Source: Mycobacterium sp. ELW1 (GTDB lineage: Bacteria; Actinomycetota; Actinomycetes; Mycobacteriales; Mycobacteriaceae). From it: 64,000 nucleotides of DNA. Both the position numbers and the translations under genes were made by a program. The notes below the pieces were generated by a model. The model was not told the origin of the DNA. It worked only from the letters and a program-made list of their open reading frames with translations, and did not search any database. This document shows positions 54,148 to 64,000 of the stretch, in pieces; position 1 is the stretch's first letter; each line of letters starts with the position of its first letter. The DNA is taken from positions 2,232,001-2,296,000 of the forward strand of contig NZ_CP032155.1 of the NCBI RefSeq assembly GCF_008329905.1, given 5' to 3'.

Positions 54148-54171
54148 GGAGACGACTTGGAGGTGTACCAG

Positions 54172-55237
54172 ATGGGAAGTGCTGACGACCGTCGCTTCGA
54201 GGTGCTCCGTGCCATCGTCGCCGACTTCGTGGCGACCCAGGAACCGATCGGATCCAAAGCCCTCGTCGATCGCCACAACCTGGGCGTATCCAGCGCCACA
54301 GTGCGCAATGACATGGCAGTGCTCGAAGCCGAGGGCTACATCACCCAGCCCCACACGAGCTCCGGGCGAGTGCCCACCGAGAAGGGCTACCGAGAGTTCG
54401 TCAACCGCATCGACGACGTCAAACCGCTGTCCGGGTCCGAGCGCCGCGCGATCCTTCAGTTCCTGGAGTCCGGCGTCGACCTCGACGACGTGCTGCGGCG
54501 TGCGGTGAAACTGCTGGCCCAGCTGACCCGGCAGGTCGCGATCGTCCAGTACCCGACGCTGTCGACGTCGACGGTGCGGCATCTGGAGATCGTGGCATTG
54601 ACCCCATCGGATCGTGGCATTGACCCCGCGCCCGGCCCGGCTGCTGATGGTGGTGATCACCGACTCCGGCCGCGTCGACCAGCGCATCGTCGAGTTGGGC
54701 GACACGATCGACGACCACCAGCTGTCCCAGTTGCGGGAATTGCTCGGGCAGGCCCTGGAGGGCAAACGCCTGGCAGCGGCGTCGATTGCGGTCGCCGACC
54801 TGGCTGCGCGGCTGGACGGATCGGGCGGGCTCGGCGATGCCGTCGGCCGGTCGGCCACGGTGCTGCTCGAGTCGTTGGTGGAGCACAATGAGGAACGTCT
54901 GCTGATGGGCGGCACCGCCAACCTGACCCGCAACACCGCCGACTTCGGTGGATCGCTGCGCTCCGTCCTCGAAGCCCTCGAGGAACAGGTCGTGGTGCTT
55001 CGCCTGCTGGCCGCGTCACAGGAAGCGGGTAAGGTCACGGTGCGCATCGGCCAGGAAACCGAGGCCGAGCAGATGGCTGGAACGTCGGTCATCAGCACGA
55101 CTTACGGCAGCTCGGGCACCGTGTACGGCGGCATGGGTGTTTTGGGACCCACCAGAATGGACTATCCGGGAACTATCGCCAACGTCGCAGCAGTTGCGAT
55201 GTACATCGGCGATGTCCTAGGACACCGAGCCGGCTAG
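54172..55237 (+). pseudogene. hrcA: Heat-inducible repressor HrcA, frameshifted by a 22-bp tandem duplication
   Basis: From ATG 54172 (GGAGG upstream) the HrcA winged helix is intact: [59 protein letters not shown]. After [11 protein letters not shown] the frame breaks: GATCGTGGCATTGACCCC occurs at 54588-54605 and again at 54610-54627, a 22-base tandem repeat. The rest of HrcA ([21 protein letters not shown] to [20 protein letters not shown]) continues in the +1-shifted frame to 55237. Removing 22 bases restores about 347 residues. As written, a ~240-residue product with a foreign tail is made, ending at 54891, lacking the dimerisation/GAF-like part. dnaJ2 follows. Confidence 0.88.
54588..54627 (+). 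repeat. 22-bp tandem duplication in hrcA
   Basis: Two copies of GATCGTGGCATTGACCCC 22 bases apart, separated by ATCG. Because 22 is not a multiple of 3 the duplication shifts the frame. Confidence 0.93.
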
Positions 55238-55263
55238 CCGGCGGGGAATTCGAAAGGTCAACA

Positions 55264-56406
55264 GTGGCACGGGACTACTACGGCTTGCTCGGGGTGAGCA
55301 AGGGCGCCAGCGATCAGGAGCTCAAGCGCGCCTATCGAAAGCTGGCCCGCGAATACCACCCCGACGTCAACCCCGACGAAGAGGCCCAGCACAAATTCAA
55401 GGAGATCAGCGCCGCTTACGAGGTGCTCTCCGATCCGGAGAAGCGGCGCATCGTCGACCTGGGTGGCGACCCGCTGGAGGGCGCCGCAGCGGGCGCCAAC
55501 GGGTTCAGCGGCTTCGGCGGTCTGGGGGATGTGTTCGAGGCGTTCTTCGGCGGCGGCGGTGGGGCGCGCGGCCCGATCGGCCGGGTGCGGCCCGGTTCGG
55601 ACTCGCTGCTGCGGATGCGGCTGGATTTGTCGGAGTGCGCGACCGGGGTGACCAAGCAGGTGACCGTCGACACGGCGGTGCTCTGTGATGTGTGCCAGGG
55701 CAAGGGAACTCACGGCAACAGCACGCCCGTGGCCTGTGACACCTGTGGCGGACGCGGCGAGGTGCAGACGGTGCAGCGATCGCTGCTCGGTCAGGTCATG
55801 ACATCCCGGCCCTGCCCGACCTGCCGCGGCGTCGGCGAGGTCATTCCCGATCCCTGCCACCGATGCGCCGGCGACGGACGAGTGCGTGCGCGCCGCGATA
55901 TCAGCGTGAAGATTCCGGCCGGTGTCGGCGACGGCATGCGGGTTCGGTTGGCTGCGCAGGGCGAGGTCGGCCCGGGCGGCGGCCCGGCGGGCGACCTGTA
56001 CGTCGAGGTGCACGAGCAGCAGCACGACATTTTCGTCCGCGACGGCGACGATCTGCATTGCACCGTGTCGGTGCCGATGGTCGACGCCGCGCTCGGTACT
56101 TCGGTCACCGTCGACGGCATCCTCGACGGGCTGACCGAGATCATCATCGCGCCGGGGACCCAACCCGGCTCGGTAACCACGCTGCGCGGGCACGGTATGC
56201 CGCATCTGCGTTCCGGCGTCCGGGGTGACCTGCACGCGCACATCGAGGTGACGGTGCCCGGCAAGCTCGACGCCCGCGCCAAGGAACTGCTCGCCGAGTT
56301 CAAGACTCGCAGCCATGCCGAACCCGAGGTCAAATCCACGCACTCCGTGGCAGGCAACAGTGGCGGACTGTTCAGCCGGCTCCGCGAAACCTTCAGCGGC
56401 CGTTAG
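55264..56406 (+). CDS. dnaJ2: Molecular chaperone DnaJ (DnaJ2)
   Basis: A 380-residue type I J-protein: J domain with HPD in [15 protein letters not shown], Gly/Phe region ([21 protein letters not shown]), four zinc-finger repeats ([32 protein letters not shown]) and the C-terminal substrate domain. It stimulates DnaK ATPase. GTG start 26 bases after hrcA; the hrcA-dnaJ2 pair is the second mycobacterial DnaJ locus, separate from dnaK-grpE-dnaJ1. Confidence 0.95.
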   Translation: MARDYYGLLGVSKGASDQELKRAYRKLAREYHPDVNPDEEAQHKFKEISAAYEVLSDPEKRRIVDLGGDPLEGAAAGANGFSGFGGLGDVFEAFFGGGGGARGPIGRVRPGSDSLLRMRLDLSECATGVTKQVTVDTAVLCDVCQGKGTHGNSTPVACDTCGGRGEVQTVQRSLLGQVMTSRPCPTCRGVGEVIPDPCHRCAGDGRVRARRDISVKIPAGVGDGMRVRLAAQGEVGPGGGPAGDLYVEVHEQQHDIFVRDGDDLHCTVSVPMVDAALGTSVTVDGILDGLTEIIIAPGTQPGSVTTLRGHGMPHLRSGVRGDLHAHIEVTVPGKLDARAKELLAEFKTRSHAEPEVKSTHSVAGNSGGLFSRLRETFSGR

Positions 56407-56409
56407 GCG

Positions 56410-57168
56410 TTGGCCGACACACTGTTTTACGCCGACGCCATTCCGGTGGTGGGGCAGCGTGCTGTCGTCGACGGCGACGAGGGTTTTCACGCCGCGACGG
56501 TCCGGCGCATCCGGCCTGGCGAAAAGCTCGTCCTATCCGACGGTGACGGCACACTGGCCCGCTGCGAGGTGGAAGAGACCAGCAAGCGCGGGTTCTCGGC
56601 GCAGGTGCTGGAGCGCTGGACGCTCCCGCGTCCGCATCCGAGCGTGACCGTCGCGCAGGGTATTCCGAAATCGGAGCGTTCGGAACTGGCGGTCGAGCTG
56701 GCCACCGAGGCCGGTGCCGACGACTTCGTCGCCTGGCAGGCCGACCGGTGTGTGGCCCGCTGGGACGGTGAACGCGCCGAGAAGGGCCTGCGGCGGTGGC
56801 GGGCGGTGGCGCGGTCGGCGGCGCGGCAGTCGCGGCGAGGCTACATCCCACCCATCGACGGCCCGGTCGCGACGGCTGCACTGACCGACATGGTCGCCGA
56901 GCGGGTCAGGGCCGGTGGGCTGGTTCTCGCCCTGCACGAATCGGCCGACCGTCCATTGGCTGAACTGCCGGTGGCCCAAGCGGATTCGATCATGTTGATC
57001 GTGGGCCCCGAAGGTGGGATCAGCGACGCCGAACTCGAGCGGCTGGCCGACGCCGGGGCAACCGCGGTCCGGCTCGGTCCGACGGTGTTGCGCACCACGA
57101 CGGCCGCGGCGGTGGCCCTCGGCGCGTTGGGTGTGCTGACCGGGCGCTGGTCGGATCAGCGTCCGTAG
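56410..57168 (+). CDS. rsmE: 16S rRNA (uracil1498-N3)-methyltransferase
   Basis: A 252-residue SPOUT methyltransferase: N-terminal PUA-like domain ([22 protein letters not shown]), then [25 protein letters not shown], and the SAM-binding knot [16 protein letters not shown] with [17 protein letters not shown]. It methylates U1498 of 16S rRNA. TTG start 3 bases after dnaJ2, so translation is coupled. Position equals Rv2372c. Confidence 0.92.
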   Translation: MADTLFYADAIPVVGQRAVVDGDEGFHAATVRRIRPGEKLVLSDGDGTLARCEVEETSKRGFSAQVLERWTLPRPHPSVTVAQGIPKSERSELAVELATEAGADDFVAWQADRCVARWDGERAEKGLRRWRAVARSAARQSRRGYIPPIDGPVATAALTDMVAERVRAGGLVLALHESADRPLAELPVAQADSIMLIVGPEGGISDAELERLADAGATAVRLGPTVLRTTTAAAVALGALGVLTGRWSDQRP

Positions 57169-57171
57169 CGG

Positions 57172-58350
57172 TCAGGCCGGATCGGGCCGGGCTGCCAGGC
57201 GGGCATAGATCGACGCCGCCTCGGCGCGGTTGCTGGCGTGCAGCTTCCGAAGTACGCGTTTCACATGGGATTTCACCGTGCCGGGGGTGATCACCAGTTC
57301 GTCGGCGATCTGCTGGTTGGTGCGCCCGTCGGCCATCAGCCGCAGCACCTCGGCTTCGCGGCGGGTCAGCATCTCGTGCACCCGCGATTCCACTTCCGCC
57401 AGCCGGCGGCTGGCCGTGCTGCGCTCGGCGGGCTCGACCTTGCGCAGTTCCAAGTCGGCGTCTTGGAGGGCTTGGGCGGCCTGCTCGGCGGTGGCCAAGG
57501 CGTTGCGCACGTCGGCGTGCTGGCGGCGCATCCGCTCCATCAGCACGGTCCGCTCGAAGGCGTAGCCGAATCCCTCGGCGAACGCCCACACGGTGTCGCG
57601 GTCGATCTCATCGACGGTGCGCCCGGAGTACAACCGGTCGGCGTGCAGAAAGCCGATGACGCGTCCGGTCGGCATGACGGGCGCCGCCACGTAGGAGTGG
57701 GTCAGCGAGAAGTCGATGATCGGGCGGTTGACGCGCGGATCGTTGCGGGCGTCGCGCACGATTTCCGGTGCGTGCCTGCGGATCATCTGCGTCTCGAGCA
57801 GCATGTGGTCCAACGGCGGGGCGACGGACTGGGCGAAGGCGACCATTTTCTCGGCGCCCTCGACATCGTCGCCGAAATAGGCCGACTCCATCACCATCTT
57901 GCCCTCGTGCACCCGGAACAGCACCGCGCGGTCGAAGCCGCACGAGTCGACGAGTTCACGCGGGGCGCGGTCGACGATCTTGGCGACCTCGTCGATCCCG
58001 CGCAGCTTGGACAAGCCTTCCTGCACCCGCAGCAGCGCCAGGGTGCGGCGCCGCGCGCTGTCCTCGATCAGCTGGCGCTCCAGCAGCGACAGGTCGAGCA
58101 CGGCTTCCAGCGCGGCGAGCGCCTGCTCGTCGCCGAGCGCTTCGAGCGCCTCCCGGACCAGGGTGGCCTGCGCGTCGACGGTGTCGGCGACGGCCCGGAC
58201 CGGGTCGTCGGCGGGTTCGACGATCCCGAGCCGGCAGGCCTCGTCGTAGCGACGGGATACCGCACTGACCGGCGGGGCTTTGGATGCCCAGCCGGGGTGG
58301 TTGCCGTCGAGCAGCGCGGTCACGGGCAGACAGTCGGTGGGAGTGGTCAC
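57172..58350 (-). CDS. GAF-domain LuxR family transcriptional regulator
   Basis: A 392-residue regulator. A helical N-terminal part, a GAF domain (about 115-275: LVDSCGFDRAVLFRVHEGKMVMESAYFG to AAPVMPTGRVIGFLHADRL), a coiled-coil-like stretch (AEQAAQALQDADLELRKVEP) and a C-terminal LuxR helix-turn-helix (LTRREAEVLRLMADGRTNQQIADELVITPGTVKSHVKRVLRKL, given in part). It probably senses a small molecule and may control the divergent P450 gene. Ligand unknown. Confidence 0.87.
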   Translation of the reverse strand: MTTPTDCLPVTALLDGNHPGWASKAPPVSAVSRRYDEACRLGIVEPADDPVRAVADTVDAQATLVREALEALGDEQALAALEAVLDLSLLERQLIEDSARRRTLALLRVQEGLSKLRGIDEVAKIVDRAPRELVDSCGFDRAVLFRVHEGKMVMESAYFGDDVEGAEKMVAFAQSVAPPLDHMLLETQMIRRHAPEIVRDARNDPRVNRPIIDFSLTHSYVAAPVMPTGRVIGFLHADRLYSGRTVDEIDRDTVWAFAEGFGYAFERTVLMERMRRQHADVRNALATAEQAAQALQDADLELRKVEPAERSTASRRLAEVESRVHEMLTRREAEVLRLMADGRTNQQIADELVITPGTVKSHVKRVLRKLHASNRAEAASIYARLAARPDPA

Positions 58351-58467
58351 AGTGAGGCGATGCTCTCACCGCGATCGGGGCCGTGGTGGCAAAACCGCTC
58401 GGTCGGGGGCGCAACTGACCTCCATCGGGAGATCGACCAGGCTCAGTCGAGCAATGAGGCTGTTCGC

Positions 58468-59706
58468 ATGACCTCGACGACCGCCTCTGCCCTGCATCTG
58501 CTCACCACCCCGGAGGGGATCGCGAACCCCTATCCGCTCTACGAGCAACTGCGCGATTCCTCGCCGGTGGCGGGGTATCAGGACTGGCCGCCGGGCACGG
58601 TGCCCGGCGCCGACGAACCGGTCACCGCGTGGGCGCTGTTCCGCTACGACCAGGTGTTCGCGGCGGCGCGGGACAGCGACACGTTCTCCTCGCGGGACCC
58701 CATCCAGGAGGCGTCGTCGGCTCCGAGCCTGATGCTGGTCAACACCGACCCGCCCGCACACACCGCTGAGCGCAAGCTGGTCAGCCAGGCGTTCTCGCCG
58801 CGGCGCATCCGTCGACTCGAGAACTGGCTGGACGAGTTGGTGCCGACCCTGCTGGCCGAGTTCGACGACCGCACCGGCGACGGGGATCGCGATGTGATGG
58901 AGTTCGCCGACGAGGTGCCCACCCGGGCGATGGTGCGGCTGCTGGGCCTTCCCGAGGGCGATCACGTCCGGTTCAAGAACTGGGCCAACGCGTTCATGCT
59001 GTCGTCGACGATGACTCCTGATGAGCGGATGGCCAGCAACCTCGAGATGGTCACGGTATTCACCGAGCGCGTCACCGAAAAACTTGCGCGCGTTGATGAT
59101 TCACAGGACATCGAGGATGCCGAGGACCTGATCTCGGCGCTGCTGCGGGCCGAGCTCGACGGTCAGCGGCTCACCCCGGAGCAGGTGGTGCGGTTCTGCG
59201 TCACGCTCGTGGTCGCCGGCAGCGAGACGACGACCTATCTCATCGGCAGCGTTCTCGACGCGATGGCGCGCGAACCCGCGGTGACCGCCCGGCTGCGGGC
59301 CGACCGTTCGTTGCTGAGCACGTTCATCGAGGAGGTCGCGCGGCTCACCGGGCCGAACCGGCTGTTCCGCATCGCGACCCGCGACGTCGAGATCGACGGC
59401 GCCAAGATCCGCAAAGGGGAGTGGGTGGCGTTGTTCTTCGGGTCGGCCAACCACGACCCGGCCGTCTTCGAAGATCCCGCACGCCTGGACCTGGACCGGC
59501 CCAACATCCGCCAGCATCTCGCGTTCGGCCACGGCCTGCACTTCTGCCTGGGCGCTCCGCTGGCCCGGCTGGAGGTGCTGTCGATCGTCAATGCGGTGCT
59601 GGACCGCTACTCGGTGATCGGCCTGTCCGAGGAGCCCGCCGAGCGGCAGACCGCCAGCCTGCTCACGCACGGCTTCGTCCGCCTACCGATGCAGCTGAGC
59701 CGATGA
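58468..59706 (+). CDS. Cytochrome P450
   Basis: A 412-residue soluble P450: I-helix oxygen-activation motif AGSETTTY, K-helix ExxR in EEVARLTG, and the haem-cysteine loop FGHGLHFCLGAPLARLE near residue 350. The class uses ferredoxin partners; none is adjacent. The ATG at 58468 follows GAGG. It is divergent from a LuxR regulator and overlaps a SnoaL-like gene (ATGA), so the two may act on the same lipid or steroid-like substrate, which is unknown. Confidence 0.92.
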   Translation: MTSTTASALHLLTTPEGIANPYPLYEQLRDSSPVAGYQDWPPGTVPGADEPVTAWALFRYDQVFAAARDSDTFSSRDPIQEASSAPSLMLVNTDPPAHTAERKLVSQAFSPRRIRRLENWLDELVPTLLAEFDDRTGDGDRDVMEFADEVPTRAMVRLLGLPEGDHVRFKNWANAFMLSSTMTPDERMASNLEMVTVFTERVTEKLARVDDSQDIEDAEDLISALLRAELDGQRLTPEQVVRFCVTLVVAGSETTTYLIGSVLDAMAREPAVTARLRADRSLLSTFIEEVARLTGPNRLFRIATRDVEIDGAKIRKGEWVALFFGSANHDPAVFEDPARLDLDRPNIRQHLAFGHGLHFCLGAPLARLEVLSIVNAVLDRYSVIGLSEEPAERQTASLLTHGFVRLPMQLSR

Positions 59707-60113
59707 GCGAAACCACCAATATCGCCGCCACCCGGGCCATCTATTCGGCGGTCCCGGCCGGTGACCTGGCGACGGCGCTGAACCACATGGATCCCGAAGT
59801 CCGCATCACCTACTACGGCAGCGACGCCATCCCGTATGCCGGGGACTACCACGGCATCGAGGCGGCCACCGAGTTCTTCAGCACTGTTGGCGCCCACATC
59901 CAGATCGTGGCGATGGAGCCATGGCTGTTCATCGGCGACGGCGACAACCTGGCGGTCTGGGGTCATCAGAAGTTCCTGCGGACGGCCACCGGACATACCT
60001 GGGAGTCGGAGTTCGCCCACATCATCACGCTGCGCGACGGCAAGTGGCTGCACTTCCGGGACTTCATGAACTCGGCGCTGACCCATCAGGCGTTCACCCA
60101 GACTGTGGGTTAA
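59703..60113 (+). CDS. SnoaL/NTF2-like protein
   Basis: A 136-residue cone-shaped alpha+beta fold: NIAATRAIYSAVPAGDLATALNHMDPEVRI, then GIEAATEFF and the strand pair LAVWGHQKFLRTATGHTWESEFAHIITLRDGKWLHFRDFMN. Family members are small isomerases, cyclases or ligand binders, often next to P450 or steroid genes. Starts within the P450 stop (ATGA). Confidence 0.85.
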   Translation: MSETTNIAATRAIYSAVPAGDLATALNHMDPEVRITYYGSDAIPYAGDYHGIEAATEFFSTVGAHIQIVAMEPWLFIGDGDNLAVWGHQKFLRTATGHTWESEFAHIITLRDGKWLHFRDFMNSALTHQAFTQTVG

Positions 60114-60140
60114 CCACTGGGAGGTGCGGCGCTCGGACGG

Positions 60141-60146
60141 TAAACT
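60141..60146 (+). promoter_or_regulatory. -10 element (TAAACT) upstream of phoH
   Basis: TAAACT fits TANNNT, 48 bases before the phoH GTG, in the only gap between the SnoaL-like gene and the phoH operon. Confidence 0.4.
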
Positions 60147-60194
60147 GGTGTTTTCGCCCTAACCGGAACCCAGAAAGCAGGCTTCGAAGACCAC

Positions 60195-61211
60195 GTGACG
60201 CCCCGCGAGACGACCGCTGCCTCGCAAGTGCGCAGCAGCATGACTGTTCCGCCCGACCTCGTCATGGGCCTGCTGGGTTCCGCTGACGAAAATTTGCGCG
60301 CACTCGAACGCAGCCTGTCGGCCGATGTGCATGTCCGAGGTAACACCATCTCCCTGTCCGGTGAGGCGGCCGACGTCGCGGTGGCCGAACGGGTGATCTC
60401 CGAACTCATCGCTGTTCTGGCAGGTGGTCAGACGCTGTCCCCGGACGCGGTCCGCCGCAGCGTCGGCATGCTCACCGGCGCGGACAACGAGTCGCCGGCC
60501 GAGGTGCTGACGCTGGACATCCTGTCCCGGCGCGGTAAGACCATTCGGCCCAAGACGCTCAACCAGAAGCGCTACGTCGACGCCATCGACGCCCACACGA
60601 TCGTCTTCGGCATCGGTCCGGCGGGCACCGGCAAGACCTATCTGGCGATGGCCAAGGCGGTCAACGCGCTGCAGACCAAGCAGGTCACCCGGATCATCCT
60701 GACCCGCCCCGCGGTGGAAGCCGGTGAGCGCCTTGGCTTTCTGCCCGGCACGCTGACCGAGAAGATCGACCCGTATCTGCGGCCGCTGTACGACGCGTTG
60801 CACGACATGATGGATCCCGCCGCCATCCCGAACCTGTTGAGCACCGGGGTGATCGAGGTCGCGCCGCTGGCCTTCATGCGTGGCCGATCGCTCAACGACG
60901 CGTTCATCATCCTCGACGAGGCGCAGAACACCACCGCCGAGCAGATGAAGATGTTCCTCACCCGGCTGGGGTTCGGCTCCAAGATCGTGGTGACCGGTGA
61001 CATCACCCAGGTCGACCTGCCCGGCGGCGCCAAGTCCGGCCTGCGGGCGGCGATGGATGTCCTCGACGGTATCGACGACATCCATTTCGCCGAACTCACC
61101 AGCGCCGACGTGGTGCGCCACCGCCTGGTGTCGGAGATCGTCGATGCCTACGCCAAGGCCGAGCAGCCGGCGCTGATGAACCGCTCCCAACGTCGCTCGA
61201 CGCGGCGCTAG
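60195..61211 (+). CDS. phoH: PhoH family ATPase/helicase
   Basis: A 338-residue PhoH-like protein: N-terminal KH-like part ([22 protein letters not shown]), then the ATPase with Walker [39 protein letters not shown] and Walker [20 protein letters not shown]. Linked to RNA metabolism with YbeY, its downstream neighbour. GTG start at 60195; no PIN domain, so it is the PhoH1 (Rv2368c) type. Confidence 0.93.
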   Translation: MTPRETTAASQVRSSMTVPPDLVMGLLGSADENLRALERSLSADVHVRGNTISLSGEAADVAVAERVISELIAVLAGGQTLSPDAVRRSVGMLTGADNESPAEVLTLDILSRRGKTIRPKTLNQKRYVDAIDAHTIVFGIGPAGTGKTYLAMAKAVNALQTKQVTRIILTRPAVEAGERLGFLPGTLTEKIDPYLRPLYDALHDMMDPAAIPNLLSTGVIEVAPLAFMRGRSLNDAFIILDEAQNTTAEQMKMFLTRLGFGSKIVVTGDITQVDLPGGAKSGLRAAMDVLDGIDDIHFAELTSADVVRHRLVSEIVDAYAKAEQPALMNRSQRRSTRR

Positions 61212-61222
61212 GGGCATCTCAC

Positions 61223-61759
61223 ATGACCATCGAGGTATCCAATGAATCCGGCCTCGACGTTTCCGAAGAGGAACTGATCAGCGTCGCGCGCTTCGTGATT
61301 CGTCGCATGGACGTCAATCCGGCCGCCGAGCTGTCGATGGTGTTGCTGGACACCAACGCGATGGCCGACCTGCACATGCGGTGGATGGACCTGCCCGGCC
61401 CCACCGACGTGATGAGTTTCCCGATGGACGAGCTCGAGCCCGGCGGTCGCCCGGACGCGCCCGAGCCTGGGCCGTCGATGCTCGGTGACATCGTGTTGTG
61501 CCCGCAGTTCGCCGCCGATCAGGCCACCGCCGCCGGTCACAGCCTCGGTCAGGAACTGGCGTTGCTGACCGTGCACGGCGTGCTGCATCTGTTGGGCTAT
61601 GACCACGCCGAGCCGGACGAGGAAAAGGAGATGTTCGACCTGCAACGCACCCTGCTCGAAGAGTGGGTGGCCGAGCAGGTCGAGGCATACCACCAGGATC
61701 GGCAGATCGAGAAGGACCGTCGCCTGCTCGACAAGTCACAGTTCTTCGACCAACCGTGA
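61223..61759 (+). CDS. ybeY: Endoribonuclease YbeY
   Basis: A 178-residue YbeY: metal-binding [16 protein letters not shown] (Hx3Hx5H), with the upstream [16 protein letters not shown] and [11 protein letters not shown] motifs. It matures 16S rRNA 3' ends and helps ribosome quality control. The C-terminal ~20 residues ([16 protein letters not shown]) are an actinobacterial extension. Ends with GTGA overlap with the next gene. Confidence 0.95.
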   Translation: MTIEVSNESGLDVSEEELISVARFVIRRMDVNPAAELSMVLLDTNAMADLHMRWMDLPGPTDVMSFPMDELEPGGRPDAPEPGPSMLGDIVLCPQFAADQATAAGHSLGQELALLTVHGVLHLLGYDHAEPDEEKEMFDLQRTLLEEWVAEQVEAYHQDRQIEKDRRLLDKSQFFDQP

Positions 61760-63048
61760 CGGGCTGGAGTGCGCTGCTCGGTGCGATCGCCCTGATAGCG
61801 CTGGGCGGTTTGTTCGCCGCGATCGACGCCGCCATCAGCACCGTGTCGATTGCACGGGTCGAGGAGTTGGTGCGCGACGAGCGACCGGGCGCCCTGCGGC
61901 TGGCCAGGATCATGGCCGAGCGGCCGCGCTACATCAATCTCGTTGTGCTGCTGCGCATTGCGTGCGAGGCCGCCGCGACGGTCCTGCTGGTCGCCTTCCT
62001 GTGGGACGACCTCGGGCTGACCTGGGGTCTGGTGGCCGCGGCGGCCATCATGACGGTCGCCAGCTTCGTCGCGATGGGGGTGGGTCCGCGTACCATCGGC
62101 AGGCAGAACGCCTACACCATCGCCTTGACGTCGGCGGTTCCGCTGCAGGCGATCTCGGTTCTGCTCACCCCGATCAGCCGGCTGCTCATCGTCCTCGGCA
62201 ATGCGCTGACTCCGGGCCGCGGCTTCCGCAACGGGCCGTTCGCCTCTGAGATCGAGTTGCGTGAGGTGGTTGACCTGGCGCAGCAGCGCGGCGTGGTGGC
62301 CGATGACGAACGCCGAATGATCCAGTCGGTCTTCGAACTCGGTGACACCGCGGCACGTGAGGTGATGGTGCCGCGCACCGAGATGGTGTGGATCGAGAAC
62401 GATAAGTCCGCCAGCCAAGCGACGTCGCTGGCGGTGCGCAGTGGGTATTCGCGCATCCCGGTGATCGGGGAGAACGTCGACGATGTGGTCGGCGTCGTCT
62501 ATCTCAAAGACCTTGTGCAGCGGACCTACTACTCGTCGGACAGCGGCCGCGGAACCAAGGTGACCGACATCATGCGCCCGGCGGTGTTCGTCCCCGACTC
62601 CAAACCGCTCGACGAGTTGTTGCGTGAGATGCAGCGCGACCGAAACCACATGGCCTTGCTGGTCGACGAGTACGGCGCGATCGCCGGCCTGGTCACCATC
62701 GAGGATGTCCTGGAGGAGATCGTCGGCGAGATCGCCGACGAATACGACACCCGCGAGGTGGCGCCGGTCGAAGAGTTGGGCGACAACAGGTTCCGGGTGT
62801 CGGCCCGTCTGCCGATCGAGGACGTCGGCGAGCTCTACGACATCGAGTTCGCCGACGATCTCGACGTCGACACCGTCGGCGGTCTGCTCGCCCTCGAGCT
62901 CGGCCGGGTGCCGCTGCCCGGCGCCGAGGTCGTGTCGCACGGGCTGCGTCTGCAGGCCGAAGGCGGCCGGGACCACAGAGGGCGGCTTCGCATCGGCACC
63001 GTGCTGGTCAGCCGGATCGAGCCTGAAGAAAGCGACGAGGATGACTGA
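61756..63048 (+). CDS. CNNM/CorC-type membrane protein (hemolysin family)
   Basis: A 430-residue protein: an N-terminal DUF21/CNNM membrane domain (three to four helices, residues 1-185), a CBS pair ([92 protein letters not shown]) and a C-terminal CorC/HlyC domain. CNNM proteins handle magnesium efflux. GTG start within the ybeY stop; the 3' end overlaps era by 8 bases. Confidence 0.92.
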   Translation: MTGWSALLGAIALIALGGLFAAIDAAISTVSIARVEELVRDERPGALRLARIMAERPRYINLVVLLRIACEAAATVLLVAFLWDDLGLTWGLVAAAAIMTVASFVAMGVGPRTIGRQNAYTIALTSAVPLQAISVLLTPISRLLIVLGNALTPGRGFRNGPFASEIELREVVDLAQQRGVVADDERRMIQSVFELGDTAAREVMVPRTEMVWIENDKSASQATSLAVRSGYSRIPVIGENVDDVVGVVYLKDLVQRTYYSSDSGRGTKVTDIMRPAVFVPDSKPLDELLREMQRDRNHMALLVDEYGAIAGLVTIEDVLEEIVGEIADEYDTREVAPVEELGDNRFRVSARLPIEDVGELYDIEFADDLDVDTVGGLLALELGRVPLPGAEVVSHGLRLQAEGGRDHRGRLRIGTVLVSRIEPEESDEDD

Positions 63049-63967
63049 CCCTGCGCAACGTGAATTCCGTTCCGGTTTCGTCTGTTTCATCGGCCGCCCC
63101 AACACCGGCAAATCGACGCTGACCAACGCGCTTGTCGGCACCAAGGTGGCGATTACTTCCAACCGTCCGCAGACCACCCGGCACACCATTCGCGGCATCG
63201 TGCACCGCCCGGATTTCCAGATCGTTCTGGTCGACACCCCCGGCCTGCACCGCCCGCGCACGCTGCTGGGCAAGCGGCTCAACGACCTGGTCCGCGACAC
63301 CTACTCCGAAGTCGACGTCATCGGGCTGTGCATTCCCGCCGACGAGAACATCGGACCCGGCGATCGATGGATCTACGAACAGATCCGGGACGTCGCACCT
63401 CGCACGACTCTTGTCGTCATCGTCACCAAGATCGACAAGGTGTCCAAGGAGCGGGTCGCCGAACAGTTGATCGCGGTGCACGAATTGGTCGGCGACACCG
63501 CAGCCGAGATCGTGCCGGTGTCGGCGACGCGCGGGGACCAGGTGGACGTCCTCATCGATGTTCTGGCCGGCCAGTTGCAGCCCGGCCCGGCGTTCTATCC
63601 CGACGGGGAGCTCACGGACGAGCCCGAAGAAATGCTCATGGCCGAACTCATTCGCGAGGCCGCACTCGAGGGTGTGCGCGACGAGCTTCCACACTCCCTG
63701 GCGGTGGTGATCGACGAGATTGAAGAACGCCCGGGGCGCCCGGAAGATGATCCCCTGATCGATGTGCACGCCGTGCTGTATGTCGAGCGCGACAGCCAGA
63801 AGGGCATCGTCATCGGCAAGGGTGGTGCCCGGCTCAAAGAGGTTGGGACCGTGGCCCGCACGCAGATCGAGAAGCTGCTCGGCACCAAGGTCTACCTCGA
63901 TCTGCGGGTCAAGATCGCCAAGAACTGGCAGCGCGACCCCAAACAGCTTGGCCGGCTGGGCTTTTAA
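63041..63967 (+). CDS. era: GTPase Era
   Basis: A 308-residue Era: G1 [16 protein letters not shown], switch [15 protein letters not shown]3 [12 protein letters not shown]4 VTKIDKV, and a KH domain with [24 protein letters not shown]. It binds the 3' end of 16S rRNA during 30S assembly, fitting the ybeY operon. Start ATG 63041 overlaps the CNNM stop. The 33 bases after its stop contain no recognisable gene. Confidence 0.95.
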   Translation: MTDPAQREFRSGFVCFIGRPNTGKSTLTNALVGTKVAITSNRPQTTRHTIRGIVHRPDFQIVLVDTPGLHRPRTLLGKRLNDLVRDTYSEVDVIGLCIPADENIGPGDRWIYEQIRDVAPRTTLVVIVTKIDKVSKERVAEQLIAVHELVGDTAAEIVPVSATRGDQVDVLIDVLAGQLQPGPAFYPDGELTDEPEEMLMAELIREAALEGVRDELPHSLAVVIDEIEERPGRPEDDPLIDVHAVLYVERDSQKGIVIGKGGARLKEVGTVARTQIEKLLGTKVYLDLRVKIAKNWQRDPKQLGRLGF

Positions 63968-64000
63968 ACTGTCAGAGTGTGAATCCGCTTTGCCGTTCGA

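Noticed and set aside
54614..55237. Separate gene starting at the second GTG in hrcA
   Set aside because: The GTG is simply a valine codon of HrcA reproduced by the duplication, has no proper ribosome site, and the product is the C-terminal half of HrcA.
57238..58467. Large open frame in front of the P450 gene
   Set aside because: It is the complement of the LuxR regulator gene; P450 homology begins just after the ATG at 58468.
63968..64000. Possible GTG start of a next gene at about 63979
   Set aside because: Only a few codons are visible, too little to support a call.

Overview
High-GC actinobacterial DNA from a mycobacterium, most likely a Mycolicibacterium-type (non-tuberculosis) species. 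The evidence is a PPE-MPTR protein, a PE-PPE-domain protein, the glucosyl-3-phosphoglycerate phosphatase / octanoyltransferase pair of methylglucose lipopolysaccharide synthesis, a GH15 trehalase, LppR-type lipoproteins, many GTG/TTG starts, many 1-4 base stop/start overlaps and several leaderless-type promoters. From about 9.6 kb to the right end, gene order follows (inverted) the M. tuberculosis Rv2421c to Rv2364c segment as I remember it, with local insertions and losses.

Layout. 1-3615: 3' part of a PPE-MPTR gene with large internal duplications, followed by a TIGR04255 protein. 4535-9461: proA, a MoxR ATPase / VWA pair, and a secreted PE-PPE hydrolase-like protein. 9612-18243: nadD-rsfS-gpgP-octT-degV operon, YceI, a DapB-like dehydrogenase, comEA-comEC-holA and rpsT. 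18393-24332: circularly permuted ATP-grasp / alpha-E / transglutaminase operon, a PepSY membrane protein and an RNase Z-like hydrolase. 24573-27468: a class III-like glutamine synthetase, creatininase and TetR operon with a remarkable inverted repeat upstream. 27431-34510: aldo/keto reductase, CBS protein, PemK/MazF-like protein, lepA, two LppR-type lipoprotein genes, an ANTAR protein and a 2OG-Fe(II) oxygenase. 34512-35601: an IS481-family element inserted between two convergent stop codons. 35581-39745: MFS exporter with divergent MarR regulator, trehalase, two tiny membrane proteins. 39777-47069: assimilatory sulfur region: sulfate importer subI-cysT-cysW-cysA facing sirA-cysH-sirB, each operon headed by a 30-codon leaderless ORF with a cysteine cluster near its end (cysteine attenuators). 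47163-53985: hemW, small secreted protein, SulP-carbonic anhydrase fusion, two-component pair, Rv2375-like protein. 54097-57168: CIRCE-like element, hrcA (broken by a 22-bp tandem duplication), dnaJ2, rsmE. 57172-60113: GAF-LuxR regulator, cytochrome P450, SnoaL-like protein. 60195-63967: phoH, ybeY, CNNM/CorC, era.

A recurring theme is slippage-type change: a 135-bp duplication in the PPE gene, a 14-bp x6 array carrying a stop codon, a 49/50-bp duplication of a start region, a CG-dinucleotide gain in sirB, a G loss in the first lipoprotein leader, a polyglutamine tail, and the hrcA duplication. These are either real strain differences or assembly errors, and read-level data would tell which. 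I see no rRNA, tRNA, CRISPR array or prophage.
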